In this document: positions 1 to 8,765 of the stretch, piece by piece
How the letters are laid out: every line of letters starts with the position of its first letter
Numbering within the stretch: position 1 is the stretch's first letter
Notes under the pieces: model-generated
Database searches by the model: none
Told to the model about the DNA's origin: nothing
Seen by the model: only the letters and a program-made list of their open reading frames with translations
From: a virus
Virus record (IMG/VR): IMGVR_UViG_3300030202_000372
Coordinates: 1-23,867 of that record
Direction: 5' to 3' (one strand)
Length of the DNA stretch: 23,867 nt
Made by a program: the position numbers and the translations under genes

Positions 1-55
1 TAATTCTGCAAAGCTTTTCATGATCTTCTATTTTTTGTAATGCGTTTTTGCTCAT
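1..55 (-). CDS. Start of a gene running off the left edge, possibly an XhlA-like coiled-coil/lysis-associated protein
   Basis: Eighteen codons are visible, beginning MSKNALQKIEDHEKLCRI. The ATG overlaps the stop of the preceding 1399-aa gene by one base (TAATG), the coupling seen throughout this operon, which supports the start. The visible residues are hydrophilic and helix-prone, with heptad-like spacing. Small phage proteins that begin with a similar KIE-HE-C pattern and continue into a coiled coil plus one membrane helix (XhlA/holin-associated type) are known just downstream of internal virion genes in marine phages. That is a recollection and cannot be confirmed from 18 residues. Confidence 0.6.
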   Translation of the reverse strand, partial: MSKNALQKIEDHEKLCRI

Positions 56-3000
56 TATACTCTTCTCGATCTTTGTCTTATTAATTGTTCACCGGGAGAT
101 AGTAATGCACTCTCTGTCTGTGTCAAGCCTGTTGTTGGTATAATATTTTGTGCAATATTTTGTACTCTTGGCATAGGTGTATTTGGTAATGGTGGTGTTT
201 GTATGTTAGCTTGTTGTATAGAAGTATCTTGTTGGGGAACACTACTAAATAAATCTTTTACAACATCTAAACCTCTATCAATAATTCCTGGTTGTTCTTC
301 TTCAGGTATTAAAGATTTCTTTTTATATTCTCTAAGTATTTCTCTAAATAATCTTTTTGGATAAAAGTATTCTTTGTTTATTGTTTCACCTCTATCTTTT
401 GCTAATTTTTTAGCATCTATAACTTTTTTTCTCATACGACCATCGTAACCTGTGTATGGTATATTTTTTCCTTTTATTAAAAAGTTTGCATTCCTTGCAG
501 ATAAACCTCTTTTCCTCATAATTTTTTTTAATTCTTTTGAGCTTACACCCATTGTTTGTGCATCTTGTAATATTTGATAAAACTCTTTGTTAACTTTTAA
601 ATTTTCATCTTGAATATCTTTAAACTCTTGACCCATAGCTTCTGGTCCTCTTTGTCTAAAATCTTCTAAACTAAAAAATTTTTCTGTCGCTGTAACACTT
701 CTTTTATTTCTATTATATTCTGTAATTTTGTATTGCATTGTTCTTGGAACATCTATGTTAATTATTCTGACTCCTGATAATAGTGCAAGTATCTCATCCC
801 TTAAATTTGCAGGAACACCTCCTCTTGATACATCTTCTTGTGCTCCTTGTATTACTTTTCTACCAGTTGTAACTGCTCCAGGTTCAACACCTTTTAATAT
901 ATGTATAAAACTTTTTGCTATTTTATCACCTGAACTATCTGTATCAGAATAAACTTTTGCTCCAGTTTTTGTTACACCACCTCTGTTACCAAGACCTATT
1001 CCTGCGGGTAATACATCTGTAAATCTTTCAAGTGCAATTGATTGAGTAATAAAAGGATCCAATAAAGTTCTAACTGGTCCATCTTGATTAAAAGCTTGAG
1101 CAAGTAATTTTTCTCCTATGTCTTGTCCTTTAACAGTTCCTTCTTGCCATTGTTTAAATATGGCTTCAATTGGTTTCGTTACTACATCGTATGGACTAAA
1201 ATATGAAAAGTTAATTGCTTTACCAACACCTTCTTTCCATTTATTAATAGGTACAATCTGTGCTCTTTTTTCCCATGGTGCAGATAAACTTCTTTTGTAT
1301 GCTTCTATTTCCTCTAAAGTCACACCTGTTAAAGCCTCTGCTGTTGCACCTACAGCTTTACCTGTACCGACTAATGTAACATAAGCACCTAGTAATCTTC
1401 TAAGACCCATCTGTCTTAATTTAGGGTTTGAAGATGTAGCCTCTTTAGCACCTAGTTCTACAATATTATATGTTGTTCTCATCATTTCTGCTGGGAAAGA
1501 TACGAAATTACCAAAAGGTAGTTTTCTAATTGATTGAACAAATTCAGGAACTTTACTGTAAGTTGGGTATGTATTTCTTATATACCACGCGGCAGCTTCA
1601 TCTACTGATTCATCAAAAGTTTTTAGTTTTCCTGTGAATGTATTAACAGGATCAAATTTTCTACCAACAATTTCATCATACCATTTAGAAATGTCACTTG
1701 TTTTACTATATAAACCTCTTAGCTGTGATTTAACATATTCATGTCCATACCACTTCCACATATTATCACCACCTGCATATACTCTAGTGGCTCCTTTACC
1801 AAATTTACTTATAGTTTCTCCAGTTTTTTTAAGAGCAGTATCATCAAAAGCAAACTTACCATCTGATAAAGTTCTTATAATTTTATCTAAACTTGTTAAA
1901 CCTTTTGTGCTTTTTATTTCTTGTAATACTGCTTTAAGTTCTGATGCTACAATGTTTTCATCTAACACCCCAAGTTTAATTTTATTTTCTACATTTTTTA
2001 TAAATGCATTTTCGTCAATAACTTTTCCTGCACCAAATATGTCATCGATTGTCATTTTTAACGATTCAGATACAGAAGCTCGACCTCCTATATGACCGTT
2101 AGCTAACGGAAATAAACTCGCAGAAGTTACGTTACGTACTTGTGTTACCGGTGATAGTACAGTTTTACCATACTGTGCAGCTACTTTTAATTGTAATATA
2201 TTTCTATAAACACCGTTTTGTATCCATGTATCTAAACCTTTTCTTGTTTGTCTAAATACTTGTGTAAGTTCTGGTGTAGCATATAACTTAGACATATCAG
2301 TTTTCAATAAACCTAAACTTTTTATATCCCCTATTTTTTCTGTATCAAAATATCTTTTAGCATCTGATGCTGCTTTACTTCTAAATAACCAACCCTCATC
2401 TAAACCCACCTTAGCTAGTTTATCAAAAGCTTGTTTGTTGGTTGCATGCGTAATTGCATGCGATGTAGTTGTTAAAACAGAAGATTTTAAATTATCTTCT
2501 TGTCCTAGTAATTTTCTAATTGCATCTGGTAGTTCTTCGCCGGTTCTTATTATTCTGTCTGTTCTTAAAAACTCTTTCCCCGATATTGCTTGTAATTGTC
2601 TCAATGGATCTGCTCCATCTTGTTTACCAGCTTTTAATATTTTATCTGTTAATGCTTCAGCCATTTCATCAATAGCTTGTTTGTCTGTCATCTTTCCAGT
2701 CTTTAATGTTTTTAAAGCTTCTTGTCTTAAATCTTTATTTGCCTGTACAACATTTTTAGCTACCCAATTTACTGCACCATCATATATTTTTTTATCTGGT
2801 TGATAGTTAGGGTTAGTAAAAATACTAAACGACTGTCTCATATATGTTTTTAAATTATTTAACATAAAATTTTTAAGATCACCTTGAGGTAATAAATCTG
2901 CAAACTTTTCTTTTATTTGTAGTAATTCGTTGTTTAAACTTTTTGCACTTCCTTGTAGATCAGGTGCAACTGATTTTAATTTTACATTTCCTTTTAAGTA

Positions 3001-4254
3001 ACCAAGTATTTGATCAAGGTAATAATCTTGACTAGCTTCTGACGTAGTCTTTGTATTATGTTTTGTTTCAAAATCTTTTGCTAAATTATATGCTTTCTTT
3101 TCAATAGATTCTAAATATTTTTCTATGGTTCTTGATCGCGCTTTAATTTCTCTTTTAGCTTCTGATGATATTTGATAACCAAGCCCTGTTAGTTGTCCTT
3201 GTGATGTAAACCTTTCTAAAAAACCAGAAAGTTTTTTTAATCTTCTTTCTAATGGGTCCTTACTATCTCTAGTAAATAATTTCCATTCTTGAAATTTAGG
3301 TAATTGTTTTGCTCCAGTGCCTATTCTAATTGGTGCTAATGCTTTGTTTACTACAAATGCACTTGCATTTCTTATAGCTTTACCAGCAGGAGCCGGTATT
3401 GCTTTTGCTCCAAGGTACGTGATCGGTGATACAACGGCCTTGTCTACTACTTTTAATCCAATCCCTGCTACCTTTGCACCAGGTTTAAAAATACCATACT
3501 TAAAACCAAGAGCCACTGGTTTACCAATCATTGAAAAACCACCACCAATTAATGCACCTTCAGCGCCAAATCTAACCCTGTTTCTTAATTTAGTTAATGC
3601 TAAATCTCTACCTTGTAACCCTTCTGTCTTTTCTTCTTTTACAAATAAAGTTTCTTTATCAGGAGTAGATGCGATAAAATCTGTTGCAGCAAAAGCACTG
3701 GCCATGTATCCAGCTCTTTTTGCAATCTGTGATGTTTTTTGTAAAGTAGTTCCAGTAGCAGCTGCTTTTCTACTTCTTTGAAATATTTTAAATCTATTTA
3801 ATATTTTAAATGCTGCACCACCAGGTAAACCATATTGTGTAAGAACTTTTGTAATAGAACCTGTTAGTGTTTCAGGATCTTTTATTTTATTTTCTTGATA
3901 AACTTCATCTAACTTTTCTGAAAGATCTGTTCCAGCCGCTGCATCAATACCTGATGTAAGTAAATCACCAATAGCATAACCTAAATCTTGAACCCCTCCT
4001 GTAAGACCTTTTTCTATATCTTCAAAAAAATCTATATAATCTTTTTCTTTTTCTTTTGCTCCACCTGCAAGTTCTTTTAATCTATCTAATTTCTTTGTGT
4101 CAAAAGGGTTTGTTGAAAACATGGAAGTAGAAAGATTTGTTAAACCTTTCCATGTAAACTTTACAGGTTTTTTCTTTTTGTTTAACGCGTCTCTAATAAT
4201 AGTTTGAAGCTGATCCGCTTCTACTTGTGGGTCTTTTTTTTTAAAAGGGTCCAT
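55..4254 (-). CDS. Giant internal virion / DNA-ejection-type protein (1399 aa)
   Basis: This is the largest gene in the window. The protein is Lys-rich and basic at its start (residues 1-35), with a long Gly/Ala-rich hydrophobic stretch at about 228-310 and another at about 948-978 (RLLGAYVTLVGTGKAVG), separated by long charged, mostly helical segments. The C-terminus is disordered, Pro/Gln-rich, and ends in an arginine cluster (RQRSRRV). There is no signal peptide, and I see no confident lysozyme or transglycosylase motif. Size, membrane-active stretches and position as the last of four coupled genes after the tail nozzle match the largest ejection protein of short-tailed phages (P22 gp16 / T7 gp16 role). 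Marine homologues are sometimes annotated as internal virion or DarB-like proteins. A strong Shine-Dalgarno (AGGAGGG) lies in the end of the previous gene, one base before which that gene stops. Role is inferred from context. Confidence 0.75.
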   Translation of the reverse strand: MDPFKKKDPQVEADQLQTIIRDALNKKKKPVKFTWKGLTNLSTSMFSTNPFDTKKLDRLKELAGGAKEKEKDYIDFFEDIEKGLTGGVQDLGYAIGDLLTSGIDAAAGTDLSEKLDEVYQENKIKDPETLTGSITKVLTQYGLPGGAAFKILNRFKIFQRSRKAAATGTTLQKTSQIAKRAGYMASAFAATDFIASTPDKETLFVKEEKTEGLQGRDLALTKLRNRVRFGAEGALIGGGFSMIGKPVALGFKYGIFKPGAKVAGIGLKVVDKAVVSPITYLGAKAIPAPAGKAIRNASAFVVNKALAPIRIGTGAKQLPKFQEWKLFTRDSKDPLERRLKKLSGFLERFTSQGQLTGLGYQISSEAKREIKARSRTIEKYLESIEKKAYNLAKDFETKHNTKTTSEASQDYYLDQILGYLKGNVKLKSVAPDLQGSAKSLNNELLQIKEKFADLLPQGDLKNFMLNNLKTYMRQSFSIFTNPNYQPDKKIYDGAVNWVAKNVVQANKDLRQEALKTLKTGKMTDKQAIDEMAEALTDKILKAGKQDGADPLRQLQAISGKEFLRTDRIIRTGEELPDAIRKLLGQEDNLKSSVLTTTSHAITHATNKQAFDKLAKVGLDEGWLFRSKAASDAKRYFDTEKIGDIKSLGLLKTDMSKLYATPELTQVFRQTRKGLDTWIQNGVYRNILQLKVAAQYGKTVLSPVTQVRNVTSASLFPLANGHIGGRASVSESLKMTIDDIFGAGKVIDENAFIKNVENKIKLGVLDENIVASELKAVLQEIKSTKGLTSLDKIIRTLSDGKFAFDDTALKKTGETISKFGKGATRVYAGGDNMWKWYGHEYVKSQLRGLYSKTSDISKWYDEIVGRKFDPVNTFTGKLKTFDESVDEAAAWYIRNTYPTYSKVPEFVQSIRKLPFGNFVSFPAEMMRTTYNIVELGAKEATSSNPKLRQMGLRRLLGAYVTLVGTGKAVGATAEALTGVTLEEIEAYKRSLSAPWEKRAQIVPINKWKEGVGKAINFSYFSPYDVVTKPIEAIFKQWQEGTVKGQDIGEKLLAQAFNQDGPVRTLLDPFITQSIALERFTDVLPAGIGLGNRGGVTKTGAKVYSDTDSSGDKIAKSFIHILKGVEPGAVTTGRKVIQGAQEDVSRGGVPANLRDEILALLSGVRIINIDVPRTMQYKITEYNRNKRSVTATEKFFSLEDFRQRGPEAMGQEFKDIQDENLKVNKEFYQILQDAQTMGVSSKELKKIMRKRGLSARNANFLIKGKNIPYTGYDGRMRKKVIDAKKLAKDRGETINKEYFYPKRLFREILREYKKKSLIPEEEQPGIIDRGLDVVKDLFSSVPQQDTSIQQANIQTPPLPNTPMPRVQNIAQNIIPTTGLTQTESALLSPGEQLIRQRSRRV

Positions 4255-4255
4255 T

Positions 4256-5404
4256 TTAACCCTCCTGTGGTATTGTCAAACTTACGTTATATCTTTGGTT
4301 AAATTCATCAACATCCTGTTGGTCTCTAATATTTGCAAAATCTAATAATGCTTGTTTACTGTTTGCTAATATATTTACAACATCATTATTAATCGATTCT
4401 GGTAATCTTGATCTTAATTCAGAATAAGATAGATCTTGTGTTTGTGCTTCAGCTTGTGTTGCAGCCATCGGGTTTGTCATACCACCTAAATTGTAACCAG
4501 CTCTACCACCATCAGCCATAGGTTGACCAGGAATTTTAAAATCTGGTCCAAGTATTTCTTTATAGTTTGGAAAGATTTGAGATATTGCATTAAAGATATT
4601 TGATATACCCTCAGAATCTTCTAATTCACCAGCAGTTGCTGCACCTTGTAATATTTTTAATATTACATCTCTAGAAAATTCTACATCAGTTTGTTGACCT
4701 AGATAAATAGATTGTTGTCCTCTTATAATTTTATTTAATAAACCTTCTTTTTGTGACTCATATTGACCACGTAATTCAGGATCTTCTGTATCACTTATTA
4801 AATCGTTTAATCTTTGTAATTCAGGTGAAAAAGTTGCTTTGTAAGCTTCTGCAGCTTGTTTTTTAGCGTATGTTGTAGCATCCCCTGTTCCAAGTGTTGC
4901 TTCTAAATTAATTTTTTCTATTTCATTTGCATGTTCTTGGTCTACCAATGCAATGTCAGCATCAATTAACATCTGTGTTTTTTTCATAGATGCATCTGCA
5001 GCGTCTGATGATTGTTTTAAAGTCATAGCTTGATTAATTGCAGCTCTATTCATTGCTGCTCTATCCGATGCTCTTTGTGAAACACCTGTTTGAAATTGTT
5101 TAAATGGATCTTGAGCCGAGATTGCTGCTGTTTGAAATATGTTTCCTCTTGGTGTAGCTGAGGCTAAATTTAAACCAAAAGAAGTTAAGAAACCTGGTAA
5201 TGTACCAGCTGCTAATGATCCTTGTCTTGGCATTGCAGCATTTCTAGAATAAGCTTGTCTTACATCTTTAATAAATGGATCTAAACCTTGTGTAACTCTT
5301 TTACCATTTTCATATTGTTTTCTTGGTTGATCTAGTCCCGATGTAATACCCGTTCCTGTTGAACCGCCCATTCTAAACATTGGTCTTTTTAATGTTCTAG
5401 TCAT
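4256..5404 (-). CDS. Virion/ejection-module protein with a DGGRAG motif (382 aa)
   Basis: Function is not recognised with certainty. The N-terminus (residues 1-25) is basic and Gly/Thr-rich with the phrase FRMGG. The middle (about 75-240) is strongly alpha-helical and Ala/Gln/Lys/Glu-rich. Residues about 296-308 carry the phrase MADGGRAGYNLGG, followed by an acidic helical tail. The same ADGGRAG phrase recurs in the 536-aa protein two genes upstream, so the two proteins share a short conserved module. It sits one base after the 354-aa gene and one base before the giant internal virion gene, so it is almost certainly co-translated with them. By position and composition it belongs to the set that enters the cell with the DNA (P22 gp7/gp20/gp16-like roles), but no sequence similarity to P22 proteins is claimed. 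Confidence 0.75.
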   Translation of the reverse strand: MTRTLKRPMFRMGGSTGTGITSGLDQPRKQYENGKRVTQGLDPFIKDVRQAYSRNAAMPRQGSLAAGTLPGFLTSFGLNLASATPRGNIFQTAAISAQDPFKQFQTGVSQRASDRAAMNRAAINQAMTLKQSSDAADASMKKTQMLIDADIALVDQEHANEIEKINLEATLGTGDATTYAKKQAAEAYKATFSPELQRLNDLISDTEDPELRGQYESQKEGLLNKIIRGQQSIYLGQQTDVEFSRDVILKILQGAATAGELEDSEGISNIFNAISQIFPNYKEILGPDFKIPGQPMADGGRAGYNLGGMTNPMAATQAEAQTQDLSYSELRSRLPESINNDVVNILANSKQALLDFANIRDQQDVDEFNQRYNVSLTIPQEG

Positions 5405-5405
5405 A

Positions 5406-6470
5406 TTATCTTCCTAAATATAATCCAGCAAGTGTTGAACCAATACCAAGAGCAGATTGTAATGGTGTTGGGTTAGGAACATTTGTTGAAACTGTTTGAC
5501 CAGGATAACCACCCATGATTCCTGCAACTCTACCTGCATATCTATCTAGTTCTTCTTGTGGTTGATAGGCTGCCATTCTTGTAGCTTCTCTTGTTGCATC
5601 AAGTCCTGCTTGTGTTTGTGCTTGGTTAATTGCGCCCAATGAACCTAAACGTGAAATATCCGTTCCTTGTAATTGTTGTTGCTGTGCACCTAACTGTGCT
5701 TGTTGTGTTCCTAGTCCAGATTGAAATGCACCTAGACCTTGAGTTGCTCCAGCAATACCTTGCTGTGCTTGTCCTAAATTAAATCTGTTTTGTATATCTT
5801 GTTGTCTAGCTCCTTGTGCTTGCTGAAAACCTTGTTGCAAGAGACCAGCTTGTAATAAAGCTCTTTCTCTCGCTGCCCCTGTGCCAAACTCAGCGAGTTG
5901 CACTCCCGCTCGACCACTGCCGAGCGCACCCAATTTTGCTTGTTGATCTCGTATCTGCTGTTGTTGTATTTGAGAGTTACGATCAAATTCTGCTAATGAG
6001 GCATCAATCACTTGTGATTGATATGGTGACATAAATTGAGATACGTCTTGTTGAAATGCTTGTGCTCCTGTTCCAACTCCACCAAAAGTTGATGCAGCTG
6101 TTCCTAATTGTCCAAGAGCCATGGTTCCTAATCCACTAGCAAGTTGTGCTTGTGTTTGAGCTTGATTTAAAAATGGTTGAAAAGATCCTACACCTTGTGT
6201 AGCTAAAGTTTGTGCTTGTTGTTGTAATGGATCTTGACCAGCTATTTGTGGTGCAAGTCCTGCTAAATTTTGTTGTCTTGTTGTAAACGCTCTTGCAGCA
6301 TCTTGTCTTGCTTTAAATCCTTCTGCAGTCTCACCTGTTTGTTTTGATAAACTTCCAATTCCCCCTGTTACAATAGGTATACCTGATGAAGCTACAACTT
6401 GTGTTGCTAAATCTTTTCCTATGTCTTCTATAAAAGGTGCAGGTCTATTTATTTGAGTTTCTACGGCCAT
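5406..6470 (-). CDS. Gln/Ala/Gly-rich ejection-type virion protein (354 aa)
   Basis: The protein is low-complexity and very rich in Gln, Ala and Gly, with many short QAQ, QQQ and LGxxQ phrases from about residue 85 to 290. It starts with a Pro/Ile-rich segment (about 8-35) and ends in a small hydrophobic tail (LQSALGIGSTLAGLYLGR). The composition suggests long amphipathic helices rather than a globular enzyme. Gln/Ala-rich proteins in this position are typical of the DNA-transfer (ejection) proteins of podoviruses such as P22 gp20 and gp7, which assemble a conduit across the periplasm. The start codon overlaps the stop of the upstream 536-aa gene by one base (TAATG). An overlapping reading frame inside it is a shadow caused by the repetitive codons. 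Confidence 0.75.
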   Translation of the reverse strand: MAVETQINRPAPFIEDIGKDLATQVVASSGIPIVTGGIGSLSKQTGETAEGFKARQDAARAFTTRQQNLAGLAPQIAGQDPLQQQAQTLATQGVGSFQPFLNQAQTQAQLASGLGTMALGQLGTAASTFGGVGTGAQAFQQDVSQFMSPYQSQVIDASLAEFDRNSQIQQQQIRDQQAKLGALGSGRAGVQLAEFGTGAARERALLQAGLLQQGFQQAQGARQQDIQNRFNLGQAQQGIAGATQGLGAFQSGLGTQQAQLGAQQQQLQGTDISRLGSLGAINQAQTQAGLDATREATRMAAYQPQEELDRYAGRVAGIMGGYPGQTVSTNVPNPTPLQSALGIGSTLAGLYLGR

Positions 6471-8080
6471 TAAATAACTTCCTCTAGTCTTTGTGATGTT
6501 TTAAACATTTCTCTAGCGCCATCTAATCCTTGCGATTCTTCTGATACTTCTCCTCCGGATTCGAGGTTTTTCATCATGTTATACATGACTTCTGCTCCTT
6601 TGTCTATATCTCCTTCACCTGCATTTCTCACAGCGTCAGCAGTAAATACAAATTCATTTTTAGATAGTCTTGCAGGTACATCGTCTGCTTTTTCCATTCT
6701 ACCTAGTGGTACAAATCCACCTTCAGCTCTTAAATCCATTTCTTGACCACCCATATCTAATAATGGCATGGTCTTTTTTGCTACTGGTTCTTTAGACCCT
6801 TCTGCATAAGCAGTTCTCATTAAACCACCATCTGCTGCAAATATACTACCACCTATACTAGGTGCTAAAAAATTGTAAGGATTGTTTCTTATGTTTGCAA
6901 TATTCATGCTATTTTTTTTATAATAATTGTCTAAGTCAAAGTCATCTTCCTCTTCTTGTTTACCCATTAAAAATGGCGTTGCAGTTAAACCTGCTGCAAG
7001 TGCAAGCTTACCACGACCTGTCATACCCTGCTTTAATAATTCTCCAAAACCTATATCACCTGCTGCATAACTCGCACCTTCTTTAAATAAAAATGGAGCT
7101 GCTTTTGTTTTTAAAAAAGTACCAAGGCCACCACTCATAAGTGCATTACCACCAAAATATAATAAAGCTGCTTTACCTACTGGTGATTTTACAATTTTCT
7201 TAACTGCACGTGTTGCTTTCTTAACAAGTTTACCTAAGAAATACATTTGTCTTCCTGATTCAAGGTCCATGATTCCTCCTTCAGGAGTATCTTCCATCAT
7301 ACCACCGTCCATCATTCCTGCACGTCCACCATCAGCAAGACCTGTAAAATCATATATAGAACCACCAAACAATGGAGCAAGGCCTCCTAAATTTCTTGGT
7401 GGTGTTTGATCATCTTCTGTGTCATTATTTGTAGTATTGTCAGGTATAATTGGTGGTACATAATTATTATCTCCACCACCTCTATCTCCAGTCAAAAGAT
7501 TTTGATTATATCTCTCTGAATCTGTTAATCTTCTACCATAAGCGTTAATTAATCCTGCTTGTCTATCCTTGTCATATTGATCATAATTTTCTAAATCATA
7601 ACCATATTTGTTAAGTATATTTAAATTATCTACATAAAATCTTCTCGTAACTTTGTAAGGTAAAAATTTTTGTAAAGTATTTAAACCAGTGTTAACAATC
7701 GGAAAAGGAGTTTCAATTTCTTTAGGAGGTTTATTTATAAATTTATCTATTTCTTCTTGTCTTTTTGTTGCAGCTCTCTTTTCTGCGTCTTGTCTTTTTT
7801 TTATATTTGTATCAACTACATCAAAATCTTCACCACCAATCCGTGTTGTTGGTGCATCTGGTTCATCTCTACTTGTTTCAACACCACCACCTGAGTCTAT
7901 ATTTACACTTCTAGCTGTAGTGTCTTCTCTAGTCTTAGGATCACCTAAACCAGCCTGTACACTTTGCTCATCATAATCTTCTGAAAAAGATTTTGTAGCA
8001 GCATCAGCTCCACCTTTAAGTCCGATACGTCCACCTTTAGCTAGTAGTTGTTTGTATTGTTGTGCGTTTGTTATGGCCAT
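6470..8080 (-). CDS. Marine-phage structural/ejection-module protein with GGRxG and NEFVFTADAVRNAG motifs (536 aa)
   Basis: This modular protein opens with LAKGGRIGLKGG at about residues 13-24, followed by an acidic, disordered linker (about 30-125), a charged helical stretch, and a Pro/Asn/Asp linker (about 200-232). A second motif, LADGGRAGMMDGG, lies at about 248-260. A basic plus hydrophobic zone at about 282-372 (repeated Lys, then LLYFGGNALMSGGLG and LALAAGLTATPFLMG) could cross or insert into membrane. The C-terminus (about 455-536) carries EGGFVPLG, DDVPARLSKNEFVF and TADAVRNAGEGDIDKGAEVM, a block I recall as strongly conserved in SAR11-type phages but without assigned function. It lies nine bases after a 56-aa gene and overlaps the next gene by one base. 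No clear Shine-Dalgarno precedes its ATG. Confidence 0.75.
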   Translation of the reverse strand: MAITNAQQYKQLLAKGGRIGLKGGADAATKSFSEDYDEQSVQAGLGDPKTREDTTARSVNIDSGGGVETSRDEPDAPTTRIGGEDFDVVDTNIKKRQDAEKRAATKRQEEIDKFINKPPKEIETPFPIVNTGLNTLQKFLPYKVTRRFYVDNLNILNKYGYDLENYDQYDKDRQAGLINAYGRRLTDSERYNQNLLTGDRGGGDNNYVPPIIPDNTTNNDTEDDQTPPRNLGGLAPLFGGSIYDFTGLADGGRAGMMDGGMMEDTPEGGIMDLESGRQMYFLGKLVKKATRAVKKIVKSPVGKAALLYFGGNALMSGGLGTFLKTKAAPFLFKEGASYAAGDIGFGELLKQGMTGRGKLALAAGLTATPFLMGKQEEEDDFDLDNYYKKNSMNIANIRNNPYNFLAPSIGGSIFAADGGLMRTAYAEGSKEPVAKKTMPLLDMGGQEMDLRAEGGFVPLGRMEKADDVPARLSKNEFVFTADAVRNAGEGDIDKGAEVMYNMMKNLESGGEVSEESQGLDGAREMFKTSQRLEEVI

Positions 8081-8089
8081 TGTACTATT

Positions 8090-8260
8090 CTATTTTGTTT
8101 TTCCAAATAAATCAAGACTCGGCATCACGACATTTACATCTTGAGCCATGTCATCTGCTTTATAACCTTTAGCTTCCCAGTCTTTTCTTTCCTTAAAAAG
8201 CTCTCCAGTTTCCTTATGTCTATACGTTGTTTCTACTTTTGCTGGTTTTAATACTTCCAT
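8090..8260 (-). CDS. Conserved-looking 56-aa acidic/basic miniprotein
   Basis: A 56-codon gene starts MEVLKPAKVETTYRHKETGE and ends DLFGKTK. Its ATG overlaps the stop of the upstream 113-aa gene by one base (TAATG), and it fills what would otherwise be a 179-bp hole, which strongly supports it being real. It is highly charged and soluble, with a TTYRHKETGELFK-type beta-hairpin look followed by KERKDWEAKGYKADD and a short hydrophobic MPSLDLFG tail. No signal peptide, membrane segment or metal motif is seen. Function unknown; position between the nozzle and ejection genes suggests a minor virion or assembly factor. Confidence 0.7.
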   Translation of the reverse strand: MEVLKPAKVETTYRHKETGELFKERKDWEAKGYKADDMAQDVNVVMPSLDLFGKTK

Positions 8261-8601
8261 TATGTTGTCACCTCTCTTGGCTGTATTTCTAATATAGAGG
8301 CTATGACGTGCAGCTCATTTGCATCAGCAGCCTGTACTTTTAATACTTCAGCTTCCTCCATAACAAGGGGCTGAGTTAAGAGTTCAGTAGTTGCTTTAGA
8401 TCCTATAGCTTTGTCTTTAAATAAATTAAATATTGTACCACTAGAATTAACTAATGTTATAGTGATTGTGGTCCCTGATCCGGCGTCCTCGGATACTAAT
8501 AAAGATTTTACAACAGAAGATTTAAAATTAGGCACTGTATATAGTGTTGTTAAACCTGTTGTAGTTAAATCTACTTTTTTATTTATAAAACTATTTGCCA
8601 T
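8260..8601 (-). CDS. Small beta-sandwich-type virion protein (113 aa)
   Basis: A Thr/Val/Ser-rich protein with alternating hydrophobic residues (SSVVKSLLVS, TTITITLVNSSGTI, ELHVIASILEIQ), which predicts a compact all-beta domain. The last strand ends in an EIQ phrase after a gly-less acidic turn (MEEAEVLKV). The 121-aa protein at 17151-17516 has the same layout (N-terminal T/L-rich strand, a central strand with a SG hairpin, an LEEGDxI-like turn and a final I-x-E strand), so the two may be distant paralogues. Small proteins of this type occur near tail and fibre genes in marine phages and are usually virion components. It is coupled on both sides by TAATG overlaps to 54-aa and 56-aa genes. 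Confidence 0.7.
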   Translation of the reverse strand: MANSFINKKVDLTTTGLTTLYTVPNFKSSVVKSLLVSEDAGSGTTITITLVNSSGTIFNLFKDKAIGSKATTELLTQPLVMEEAEVLKVQAADANELHVIASILEIQPREVTT

Positions 8602-8765
8602 TAATTTAAAAAGAAGTTAAACGCTTCTACCTCCTCTTTTAATTCTTCTTGATATGTTGTATTTAATTTTTGCACAATCGCATCCAAATCTCTAGTTTGT
8701 GCTTCTGCTACTGTATAATCATATTCTTGAGAAGGTCTAGTTATAACTTGTGCTATTTTTGCCAT
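8601..8765 (-). CDS. Helical 54-aa miniprotein downstream of the tail nozzle gene
   Basis: A 54-codon gene begins MAKIAQVITRPSQEYDYTVA and ends AFNFFLN. Its ATG overlaps the nozzle gene stop, and its own stop overlaps the next ATG (TAATG on both sides), leaving no non-coding bases, which is strong support. After a short N-terminal strand it is predicted to be one long helix (AEAQTRDLDAIVQKLNTTYQ, then EELKEEVEAFNFF). It has no membrane segment or Cys motif. Function unknown; it may be an assembly chaperone or a short coiled-coil virion part of the tail. It contains its own AGGAGG near the end, positioned as a ribosome site for the following gene. Confidence 0.75.
   Translation of the reverse strand: MAKIAQVITRPSQEYDYTVAEAQTRDLDAIVQKLNTTYQEELKEEVEAFNFFLN

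Noticed and set aside
1634-3781. Several plus-strand open frames of 120-154 codons opposite the giant internal virion gene
   Set aside because: All plus-strand frames lie inside strong minus-strand genes, have no Shine-Dalgarno or coupling, and encode Ser/Leu/Phe-rich noise typical of antisense AT-rich DNA.
5774-5986. Minus-strand 70-codon frame inside the Gln-rich ejection gene
   Set aside because: It is an out-of-frame reading of the repetitive CAA/GCA codons of the 354-aa gene, with no ribosome site.
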